Assembly: GCA_016193195.1 (NCBI GenBank)
Contig: JACPSQ010000020.1
Coordinates: 1-6,361, forward strand
Direction: 5' to 3'
From: Candidatus Omnitrophota bacterium
Lineage (GTDB): Bacteria; Omnitrophota; Gorgyraeia; Aquiviventales; Aquiviventaceae
DNA: 6,361 bases
Positions 1-6,361 of this stretch are shown one piece after another. Both the position numbers and the translations under genes were made by a program. Below the pieces are notes generated by a model. The model ran no database searches. It was not told the origin of the DNA and saw only the letters and a program-made list of their open reading frames with translations. Positions within the stretch are counted from its first letter, which is position 1. Every line of letters begins with the position of its first letter.

Positions 1-735
1 CCGCCTCGCACGGACGCCGCAACAAGCGCGCGCGAGCAGGCGGAGCAACACAGACGCGTCATCGGCGAGTGGTTTGGACGCTCGTGGCCGGTGTTGGTCC
101 TGTGCGCGCTCTTCCTCATCGCGGCGAGTATCTGGCTCTACGGCGGGCAGATCGGCTATCTGGCGAAGCGGGTGACCAGCCAACACGCGAGCGTCTCCGA
201 GTTCTGGGTGGAGGGAACACGGGCATTCTGGGCGCTGCTGGGCGCTTCACTGCTCGGGGTGCTCCTCTTCGGGGGAGGCGTCCTGGGGATCGTGCTCATC
301 GCCGCCGTCGGATCAGCCATGTCGAGCGCCACGCCACAATGGCTGCTCGTGCTGCTCGGTGTCGTCTTCTACGCCGCGGCGTTCGGCGGGTGGATCTGGC
401 TTGGCGTCCGCCTGGTCTTTTGGTTCGTGGCCATTGTGGGGGATCGCGTGGGCCCCCTCGCCGGTTTCCAAGCCAGCTTCCGCGCCACGCGGGGGCGCTG
501 GTGGCGCGCGTTCGGGCTCGTGGTGCTATTTGTGCTCATTGCGCTCGGTTGTTGGCTGCCATTCGGATTGCTGGAGGCCATCGGCAACCTCGCGGGCGGC
601 CAAGCCGCGCTGGTCGCAGGGCTCGTGAGTCAAGTGGGGAGCAGTGTGGCGAATCTCTACGTGGGCTTCGTGTCCCTTGCCGGGTTCATCCGGTTTTACG
701 AGGATACGAAAGCGCCGCAAACGAGCGCCGGTTGA
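1..735 (+). CDS. Polytopic integral membrane protein, 5' end missing
   Basis: The frame is open from base 1 to the TGA at 733-735, giving 244 visible residues, so the gene starts upstream of the window. An internal GTG at 91 could serve as a start but would cut off an in-frame hydrophilic stretch. The visible protein has a short charged N-terminal part and then about five hydrophobic stretches, near residues 29-48, 72-101, 114-147, 163-190 and 199-232. Between the third and fourth, a cytoplasmic-looking loop (FRATRGRWWRAFG) carries Arg and Trp just before the next membrane segment. This arrangement recalls the membrane domain found in glycerophosphodiester phosphodiesterases and related YciC/DUF975-type proteins, but that resemblance is only by eye. 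No catalytic motif is visible. It is certainly a membrane protein; its function is unknown. Confidence 0.8.
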   Translation, partial: PPRTDAATSAREQAEQHRRVIGEWFGRSWPVLVLCALFLIAASIWLYGGQIGYLAKRVTSQHASVSEFWVEGTRAFWALLGASLLGVLLFGGGVLGIVLIAAVGSAMSSATPQWLLVLLGVVFYAAAFGGWIWLGVRLVFWFVAIVGDRVGPLAGFQASFRATRGRWWRAFGLVVLFVLIALGCWLPFGLLEAIGNLAGGQAALVAGLVSQVGSSVANLYVGFVSLAGFIRFYEDTKAPQTSAG

Positions 736-790
736 CGGGGGCGTCGCGCGTCACGTAACAATCGCGCCAGGAATCCCCCTCTGTCACGGT

Positions 791-812
791 CGACCCACCC
801 GCGACCCACCCG
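791..812. repeat. Two-copy 11-bp tandem repeat
   Basis: CGACCCACCCG occurs twice back to back (791-801 and 802-812) in the 130-base spacer between the membrane protein and the PilZ gene. The copies are identical. The downstream AGGAGC (814-819) and GCTCCT (843-848) could form a weak 6-bp hairpin. No function is evident. Confidence 0.6.
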
Positions 813-865
813 TAGGAGCGAAGGCAGCAATCCGATGTAGCGGCTCCTCCGGTAGCGAAATTTCT

Positions 866-1225
866 ATGGACGAAGAGCATCGGGGAGCGTTGCGGGTTCG
901 GCAGCAGCTGACGGTTCTCTTTAGAGCCCTCGTTGGCCAGAGGATCGGGCGCGCCTTGACAAAAAATATCGGGGTTGATGGGGTGTGCCTGATCACGGAA
1001 GGCGTGCTCGAGCCGGGCACTCAGTTGGAACTGCAGGTGCGGTTCCCTGATCGTGCGCAACCCATCACGTTGGTGGCAGAGGTCGTCTGGAGCAGCCTGC
1101 TGGATCAGCCCGCGAAGAGTTACGAGCCCCCCACGGCTGAAACTGGCTTGAAGTTTGTTCGAATTGATCCCAGGGACCGCTCGTTCATCGTACAGTATGT
1201 CACGCTCAACGCCTCGCCCCTGTGA
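866..1225 (+). CDS. PilZ domain protein
   Basis: This 119-residue protein consists of a single PilZ domain, the usual bacterial receptor fold for cyclic di-GMP, which typically controls motility, pili or exopolysaccharide. The N-terminal Arg pair R6-x3-R10 matches the RxxxR part of the binding signature. The second part is N34-x-G36-x2-G39 in place of the usual D/N-x-S-x-x-G, so the Ser is replaced by Gly. The following beta-rich stretch (LELQVRFPDRAQPITLVAEVVW, residues about 54-75) and the ending ETGLKFVRID (residues 92-101) are typical of the family. ATG 866 is chosen because the domain begins directly after it, although the frame stays open upstream into the preceding gene and no good Shine-Dalgarno precedes it. 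It probably acts in the cytosol. Whether it still binds the nucleotide is uncertain given the Gly substitution. Confidence 0.85.
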   Translation: MDEEHRGALRVRQQLTVLFRALVGQRIGRALTKNIGVDGVCLITEGVLEPGTQLELQVRFPDRAQPITLVAEVVWSSLLDQPAKSYEPPTAETGLKFVRIDPRDRSFIVQYVTLNASPL

Positions 1226-1234
1226 CCCTCCGCA

Positions 1235-1262
1235 TTGACGACGGCAGTCTCGTGCTTTTAAA
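1235..1262 (+). promoter_or_regulatory. Putative sigma70-type promoter for leuS
   Basis: TTGACG (1235-1240) matches five of six bases of the -35 consensus. TTTAAA (1257-1262) matches four of six bases of the -10 consensus. The spacing is 16 bases. It lies just after the PilZ stop and would give a leuS leader of roughly 75-80 bases. This is inferred from the sequence pattern only. Confidence 0.4.
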
Positions 1263-1308
1263 CTCGCGCCAGGGGTTCCCTTTGCGTTTCGACATCGAGC
1301 CCAAGTGG

Positions 1309-1327
1309 TCCCTCGCTCCGCTCGGGA
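1309..1327. repeat. Small imperfect palindrome upstream of leuS
   Basis: TCCCTCGCTCCGCTCGGGA reads as an imperfect palindrome, with TCCC and GGGA outer arms and a CG-rich centre. It lies 19 bases before the leuS ATG. It resembles short dispersed palindromes that occur in many GC-rich genomes. The region between it and the ATG has no Shine-Dalgarno. Confidence 0.4.
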
Positions 1328-1346
1328 TCATTTTGGCCACCGTGTG

Positions 1347-3861
<2,515 letters not shown>

Positions 3862-3863
<2 letters not shown>

Positions 3864-3996
3864 CCCCACCACCTGTCGCAACGGCCAACCCCACCCCACC
3901 ACCTGCGGGCTCGTCGAAGGCGAGCGGGACGGCAGCGCAGCGTGGGGGTCGCCGTGGCGAACCCCGCAGGTGGTGGGGACGCCAGGTGGTGGGGTC
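3862..3996. repeat. Nested inverted repeat, unit 1
   Basis: The outer arms GACCCCACCACCTG (3862-3875) and CAGGTGGTGGGGTC (3983-3996) are exact 14-bp complements. Inside them, CCCCACCACCTGCGGG (3894-3909) and its exact 16-bp complement (3963-3978) form a second stem. The 53-base loop contains smaller hairpins, for example GCTCG (3909-3913) with CGAGC (3921-3925). The left arm starts inside the leuS stop codon. No A/T tract follows, so it is not a standard intrinsic terminator. It may be a dispersed palindromic element, and it could also protect or fold the leuS mRNA 3' end. Confidence 0.85.
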
Positions 3997-4108
3997 CCAT
4001 CACCTGCCTGTCAAGGCGGCGCGGCCGCCGGCGCCGGAGGTGTGACGTTGGTGCGGCGGCGGATCTACCGCGCCGCCTTGACCAACAGCGCCGAGGCAGG
4101 TGATGGGA
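3995..4108. repeat. Nested inverted repeat, unit 2
   Basis: Immediately after unit 1, the outer arms TCCCATCACCTGCC (3995-4008) and GGCAGGTGATGGGA (4095-4108) are exact 14-bp complements. The inner arms TCAAGGCGGCGCGG (4011-4024) and CCGCGCCGCCTTGA (4068-4081) are also exact 14-bp complements. GCCGCCG (4024-4030) and CGGCGGC (4054-4060) add a further stem inside the loop. The architecture mirrors unit 1. The right outer arm contains the ribosome binding site of comEA and ends on its first A. Confidence 0.85.
4098..4107 (+). promoter_or_regulatory. Ribosome binding site of comEA inside an inverted-repeat arm
   Basis: AGGTGATGGG precedes the paired ATGATG at 4108-4113. AGGTG (4098-4102) sits 5 bases before the first ATG and 8 before the second, which suits the second ATG somewhat better. 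The whole site lies in the right outer arm of the second palindromic unit and would be paired when that hairpin forms. Confidence 0.6.
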
Positions 4109-4470
4109 TGATGTGGCTGAATCGTCAGGAGCAACTCACCTTGGCGGGGCTGGGGGTCCTGGGGCTGGTGGGGCTCGGCATCCTCGCATGGCAGGGACAG
4201 CGCTCGTCCGTGACGATCCAGGGCGTGCCAGCGCCCGTTGACACCACCCCCTGGGATGCGGCGCTGCGACGCGCGCATCACGTTGACATCAATGCGGCCA
4301 CGGTTGCAGAATTAGAGCGGCTGCCCCTGGTCGGGCCGACGCTGGCCCGACGGATCGTGGAGTACCGGCAGGCCCACGGTCCCTTTCTGAGACCGGAAGA
4401 TCTCTCTCGCGTGAGGGGGATCGGGCCGAAGACGTTTGAAGGGCTTCGAGATCACATCACAGCACAGTGA
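4108..4470 (+). CDS. comEA: ComEA-type helix-hairpin-helix DNA-binding protein
   Basis: ComEA proteins bind incoming double-stranded DNA at the outer face of the inner membrane or in the periplasm during natural transformation. This 120-residue version has one N-terminal membrane anchor (about residues 10-28, LTLAGLGVLGLVGLGILAW), a short linker, and a C-terminal double helix-hairpin-helix domain. The domain begins VDINAATVAELERLP (59-73), continues with the first hairpin LVGPTLARRIVEYR (74-87), then GPFLRPEDLSRVRGIGPKTFE (91-111), and ends GLRDHITAQ. The length is normal for the short ComEA class that lacks the SLBB domain. The start is ATG 4108 or the adjacent ATG 4111. The frame is open further upstream, but only through the palindromic block. 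No comEC or other competence gene lies nearby. The next gene begins 10 bases after the stop, so the two are probably co-transcribed. Confidence 0.9.
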   Translation: MMWLNRQEQLTLAGLGVLGLVGLGILAWQGQRSSVTIQGVPAPVDTTPWDAALRRAHHVDINAATVAELERLPLVGPTLARRIVEYRQAHGPFLRPEDLSRVRGIGPKTFEGLRDHITAQ

Positions 4471-4480
4471 GGCGCATGGG

Positions 4481-4888
4481 ATGGAGAAGGCGATTGCCGT
4501 CTTGACCGACGTGAAAGACCTCAGCGAGGTGCTCGATGGTGCCAGCGTGGATCGAGTGTGCCTCATCCCAAGCGGGGGGCGGCTCCGGTTAGAGATGGAG
4601 CTGACGCGCGCCTGCCCGGAACTCAACACCGTGGTGCGTCGCGGCTTCCTGACGAAGACGAAGACCCCTTGGGTCAAGGGCCGTCTGAGCCTCGGACAGA
4701 TCAAGGACGCCTCGGTCGAGCGGATGGCGGAGACCCCCGCGGACCAACCTCCGCTGCTGTTGTGCGAGACGGTTCCGGGAGGATATACCCTGGTTGTCAC
4801 GAGCCCTGATGGATTGCGGCTCTCACTGACGCTGGAGCAACTGGAAGGCCAGTTTGCGGACATCGGCAGGCCGGTGGACTCGCCATAA
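4481..4888 (+). CDS. Conserved-looking protein of unknown function, 135 aa
   Basis: I do not recognise a family. The protein starts MEKAIAVLTDVKDLSEVLDGA and is soluble: no signal peptide or membrane segment is seen. Several short hydrophobic strands, for example VDRVCLIP (23-30), LRLEMEL (35-41), PLLLCETVP (91-99) and YTLVVTSP (102-109), alternate with charged stretches, which suggests a mainly beta fold. Two Cys residues in hydrophobic strands (C27, C95) are noticeable, with a third at C45. ATG 4481 is chosen because GAGG (4469-4472) lies 8 bases upstream and overlaps the comEA stop. The same frame has an earlier ATG at 4436 inside comEA that is less likely. Tight spacing on both sides (10 bases to comEA, 19 bases to tatA) supports a real gene in the same transcript. 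Confidence 0.8.
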   Translation: MEKAIAVLTDVKDLSEVLDGASVDRVCLIPSGGRLRLEMELTRACPELNTVVRRGFLTKTKTPWVKGRLSLGQIKDASVERMAETPADQPPLLLCETVPGGYTLVVTSPDGLRLSLTLEQLEGQFADIGRPVDSP

Positions 4889-4907
4889 CGTTCGACGCAA
4901 CCTCGAG

Positions 4908-5063
4908 ATGGGAAATCTCGGCCTCGCGGAACTCCTGGTGATCGGCGTCATCGCCCTCCTCGTCATCGGGCCGAATCGGTTGCCGGAAGTCACGCGCGGG
5001 CTCGGGGAGGCGATCCGGGCGTTTCAAGACGCCATGAAGGGGCGCGGCAACAACGACCGGTAG
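4908..5063 (+). CDS. tatA: Short TatA/E-type twin-arginine translocase subunit
   Basis: TatA multimers form the pore element of the Tat system, which exports folded proteins across the inner membrane. This 51-residue protein has the standard layout: a polar Glu at position 8, a membrane helix at about residues 6-20, a hinge IGPNRLPE (20-27) and an amphipathic helix RGLGEAIRAFQDAMKG (30-45) with the conserved F39. The usual Phe-Gly at the hinge is Ile-Gly (I20-G21). The charged C-terminal tail of typical 60-90 residue TatA is almost absent, ending GRGNNDR. The frame opens earlier (ATG 4854) but family similarity starts at MGNLGLAELL. The Shine-Dalgarno is weak. No tatB or tatC is present, so they must lie elsewhere if the system is functional. 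TatB is an alternative assignment, less likely at this length. Confidence 0.85.
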   Translation: MGNLGLAELLVIGVIALLVIGPNRLPEVTRGLGEAIRAFQDAMKGRGNNDR

Positions 5064-5066
5064 GAG

Positions 5067-5082
5067 AATGCGGAATGCGGAT
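5067..5082. repeat. Heptanucleotide repeat (AATGCGG)2 after tatA
   Basis: AATGCGG occurs twice in tandem (5067-5073, 5074-5080), followed by a partial AT. It starts 4 bases after the tatA stop and directly abuts a Shine-Dalgarno-like AGGAG (5062-5066). The first unit contains the ATG of the longest reading frame for the following gene. Confidence 0.6.
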
Positions 5083-5094
5083 TTAAAAACGCCC

Positions 5095-5127
5095 AACTCG
5101 CAACTCGCAACTCGCAACTCGCAACTC
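5095..5127. repeat. Heptanucleotide tandem repeat (AACTCGC)4
   Basis: Four perfect copies of AACTCGC (5095-5122) plus a partial AACTC end 6 bases before the ATG at 5134. In the frame of the downstream PAP2 gene they would encode NSQLATRNSQL, which does not look like part of a phosphatase. Like the TAGTCCA tract in leuS it has a 7-base unit, but of unrelated sequence. Confidence 0.9.
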
Positions 5128-5133
5128 TTCTCG

Positions 5134-5751
5134 ATGTGGTTCTGGGCGCTGCTCCTGCTGGGTGTGGCCGTCATGGTGAAACGCGGCGACCTCATCACTT
5201 TCGACCGTGCCATCACGCAGTGGATGGGGTCGCTTCGCATGCCACAGCTCGACGCCGCGGCGCGAGCCGTCACGTTCCTTGGCAGTTCGCCCTGGACCCT
5301 GAGCGTCGCGACCCTCATGGCCGTCGGCTGGGTTCGCACTCGTCAGTGGGCAATGCTCGCGGCATTCGTCGTAGCAGGGGGATTGGGATTTGCGCTTCAG
5401 GTGTGGCTTCGATACTGGGTGGGGCAGTGGCGTCCGGATGTCGTCACCGTCCCCAGCGCCCTGGACGTGATGGCACGGTATCCCCTGTTCGGCTTCGCGA
5501 GCGGTCATGCCTTTCGTTCCGCCTTCCTCTATGGGTGGTGGGGCGAGGTCTTGCAGCAGCGCCGCACCGGCTGGGCCATGGCGGCAACCGTGGGCTGCGG
5601 CTTGCTGGTGTTCCTGGTGGGGGCCTCCAGGATCTACTTGCATCGTCACTGGTGTACGGATGTGGTGGGTGGTTGGCTCATCGCGATGACGGTGCTGGTG
5701 ATGACGAGGCCGGTCCGTCAACCGCCCTCCGTGGCTCGTCCCGAGGGATGA
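5134..5751 (+). CDS. PAP2 superfamily membrane phosphatase
   Basis: This integral membrane phosphatase probably acts on lipid phosphates or undecaprenyl pyrophosphate, with its active site toward the periplasm. From ATG 5134 it has 205 residues and about five to six hydrophobic segments. The three PAP2 motifs are present in order: R93-x6-R100-P101 (canonical K-x6-RP, with Lys replaced by Arg), A122-S123-G124-H125 (canonical PSGH, with Pro replaced by Ala) and S165-R166-x5-H172-x3-D176. The catalytic His pair H125 and H172 is intact. The same frame begins at ATG 5068, adding 22 residues encoded by the heptamer repeats; ATG 5134 is preferred because the hydrophobic protein MWFWALLLLG starts there. 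No Shine-Dalgarno directly precedes 5134, and the nearest AGGAG is at 5062-5066. The stop overlaps the next start (ATGA). The specific substrate cannot be told from the sequence. Confidence 0.88.
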   Translation: MWFWALLLLGVAVMVKRGDLITFDRAITQWMGSLRMPQLDAAARAVTFLGSSPWTLSVATLMAVGWVRTRQWAMLAAFVVAGGLGFALQVWLRYWVGQWRPDVVTVPSALDVMARYPLFGFASGHAFRSAFLYGWWGEVLQQRRTGWAMAATVGCGLLVFLVGASRIYLHRHWCTDVVGGWLIAMTVLVMTRPVRQPPSVARPEG

Positions 5752-6026
5752 ACACCGAGATCCGACAACGCCTCCTGGCGGCGGCGCAAGACGTCCAGCT
5801 GAAGGAGATCATCACCTTCCTCTACCGTGACCATCCGCAGGGCGCCTCATTCGAGGCCGTCAAGGAGATGCTCTTTCTCCACGACGCGTTTGAGGAGTCC
5901 CGGTTGACGCGGCTGGCGGAGGAAGGGATCTTCGTCTTCGACGGCAAGCGCTACAAGGTGTCCGCCGATGCGCGCCAGGTGCTGGATCGTGACGCCACCA
6001 TCCTCATGGATGAGTTCCTCCGCTAA
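5748..6026 (+). CDS. Small protein of unknown function, 92 aa, possible winged-helix fold
   Basis: The start ATG overlaps the PAP2 stop as ATGA (5748-5751), a typical arrangement for translational coupling. The product is soluble and charged, with no signal peptide. Residues 2-30 look helical (EIRQRLLAAAQDVQLKEIITFLYRDH). A second helical part follows with FEAVKEMLFLHDAFEESRLTRLAEEG (35-60), then a short hairpin IFVFDGKRYKVS (61-72) and a C-terminal helix ending MDEFLR. Helices followed by a beta hairpin can be a winged-helix DNA-binding layout, but this is inference and no family is recognised. The frame is open upstream to 5136, which is only the shadow of the PAP2 gene. This is probably the last gene of the comEA-tatA-PAP2 transcript. 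Confidence 0.75.
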   Translation: MNTEIRQRLLAAAQDVQLKEIITFLYRDHPQGASFEAVKEMLFLHDAFEESRLTRLAEEGIFVFDGKRYKVSADARQVLDRDATILMDEFLR

Positions 6027-6037
6027 TGATCACGACA

Positions 6038-6109
6038 CCACAGAGGCCACAGAACGAGTCCCACAGCCCGCCCCGGCCTGCGGCCGTTGCGGGCCGGGGA
6101 GGCACAGAG
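6038..6109. repeat. Degenerate CCACAGAG-type repeats flanking a hairpin
   Basis: CCACAGA occurs at 6038-6044 and 6047-6053, and GGCACAGAG at 6101-6109, on either side of the GC hairpin at 6071-6099. This looks like a decayed array of a short CACAGAGG-type repeat that is split by the hairpin. The match is imperfect. Confidence 0.4.
6071..6099 (+). terminator. GC-rich hairpin, possible terminator without U tract
   Basis: CCCCGGCCTGC (6071-6081) pairs with GCGGGCCGGGG (6089-6099), an 11-bp stem with one T-G wobble and a 7-base loop. It stands 44 bases after the 92-aa gene, at the end of the preceding cluster and before the antitoxin promoter. The expected T run is missing, so it may act as a weak or factor-assisted terminator, or only stabilise the mRNA 3' end. 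Confidence 0.5.
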
Positions 6110-6173
6110 CGGTCGAGCGCGTAACCGCCGATTTTGACGAGGGGCTCCGGCAAGAGACGAATTAACTGGAATA

Positions 6174-6196
6174 ATGTTAGACATTATGTCTAACAT
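6174..6196. promoter_or_regulatory. Palindromic operator of the antitoxin gene
   Basis: The 10-bp arms ATGTTAGACA (6174-6183) and TGTCTAACAT (6187-6196) are perfect complements around a TTA centre. The palindrome covers the -35 element and half of the spacer of the promoter. Phd/YefM antitoxins are known to repress their own operon by binding such palindromes, so this is the likely autoregulatory site. Confidence 0.8.
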
Positions 6197-6206
6197 ATAT
6201 TATACT
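6178..6206 (+). promoter_or_regulatory. Near-consensus promoter of the antitoxin operon
   Basis: TAGACA (6178-6183) matches five of six -35 bases, and TATACT (6201-6206) matches the -10 box closely. The spacing is 17 bases. Transcription would start near 6212-6214, leaving almost no leader before the ribosome binding site GGAGGTG (6214-6220). The surrounding 60 bases are strikingly AT-rich compared with the rest of the window. Confidence 0.75.
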
Positions 6207-6224
6207 TTACTGTGGAGGTGAAAG

Positions 6225-6361
6225 ATGAAAGCCGTGAATATTCGTGAATTGACGCACCACTTCGCGAGCTATCTTCGGGTGGTGAAACGCGGCGGGCGCG
6301 TTGTGGTGATGGAGCGGAGCGCGCCGATCGCGGACCTCGTTCCGCATAACGATAATCTCGC
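6225..6361 (+). CDS. Phd/YefM-family antitoxin, 3' end missing
   Basis: The first 45 residues are complete before the window ends. The start MKAVNIRELTHHFASYLRVV (1-20), followed by KRGGRVVVMERSAPIADLVP (21-40), is the classic Phd/YefM N-terminal DNA-binding and dimerisation domain, in which a VNIREL opening and a G-x-x-V-V-V-x-x-R-x-x-P-I-A-x-L core are hallmarks. Such proteins bind and neutralise a partner toxin, often a VapC-type PIN ribonuclease, Doc or RelE-type protein, through a C-terminal part not visible here, and repress their own promoter. ATG 6225 is supported by a strong GGAGGTG 4 bases upstream. The dedicated promoter and operator show it begins a new transcription unit. The toxin gene is expected just downstream, outside the window, so the toxin type is unknown. 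Confidence 0.9.
   Translation, partial: MKAVNIRELTHHFASYLRVVKRGGRVVVMERSAPIADLVPHNDNL

Noticed and set aside
69..758. 229-codon plus-strand frame overlapping the first membrane protein
   Set aside because: Its product is Arg-rich and without structure, while the overlapping frame encodes a clean multi-span membrane protein.
813..865. Possible cyclic di-GMP (GEMM) riboswitch ahead of the PilZ gene
   Set aside because: GGTAGC and a small AGGAGC/GCTCCT stem are present, but the conserved GEMM core and tetraloop-receptor elements are absent.
1263..1346. T-box or leucine attenuator in the leuS leader
   Set aside because: The leader is too short and has no T-box sequence, no specifier loop and no run of leucine codons.
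5095..5127. CRISPR-like repeat array
   Set aside because: The units are 7 bases and directly adjacent, with no spacers and no cas genes.
5136..5747. Long upstream extension of the 92-aa gene frame
   Set aside because: It is the shifted frame of the PAP2 gene. The ATGA overlap at 5748 gives a clear start.

Overview
The window is a GC-rich bacterial segment in which every supported gene lies on the + strand. Compact operon-like packing, a bacterial-type leucyl-tRNA synthetase with two zinc-binding Cys clusters, a PilZ protein, ComEA, TatA and a PAP2 phosphatase suggest a Gram-negative-type environmental bacterium. Nitrospirota, Methylomirabilota (NC10) or a related deltaproteobacterial-type lineage is a weak guess, because no rRNA or other diagnostic marker is present.

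Layout. Bases 1-735 hold the 3' part of a polytopic membrane protein. A short spacer with a two-copy 11-bp repeat leads to a 119-aa PilZ protein (866-1225). A plausible promoter and a small imperfect palindrome precede leuS (1347-3863), which carries all the catalytic, editing and zinc-binding landmarks of a LeuRS. Behind leuS lies a 244-base intergenic block made almost entirely of nested inverted repeats: two adjacent palindromic units built from six copies of CCCAYCACCTG. Then follow comEA (4108-4470), an unrecognised 135-aa gene (4481-4888), a very short tatA (4908-5063), a PAP2 family phosphatase (about 5134-5751) and a 92-aa unknown gene overlapping it by ATGA (5748-6026). A GC hairpin (6071-6099) separates this cluster from an AT-rich patch. 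That patch holds a near-consensus promoter, a 10-bp-arm palindromic operator and a strong Shine-Dalgarno in front of a Phd/YefM antitoxin gene that is cut by the window end (6225-6361).

How the parts work together. leuS is housekeeping. comEA (DNA-binding, membrane anchored), tatA (protein export), the PAP2 enzyme (lipid or undecaprenyl phosphate chemistry) and the first membrane protein are all envelope-associated, but there is no evidence that they form one pathway. The antitoxin gene is probably the first gene of a separate toxin-antitoxin module whose toxin lies beyond the window.

The most unusual signal is not a gene. The window carries several short tandem arrays of unrelated heptanucleotides: TAGTCCA, GAACCCC, AATGCGG and AACTCGC. 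Two sit in frame inside leuS, and two adjoining ones sit between tatA and the PAP2 core start. With the large palindromic block behind leuS they suggest a genome colonised by small repeats that tolerate insertion into coding DNA and translation-start regions. No CRISPR array, tRNA, rRNA or insertion sequence was found.
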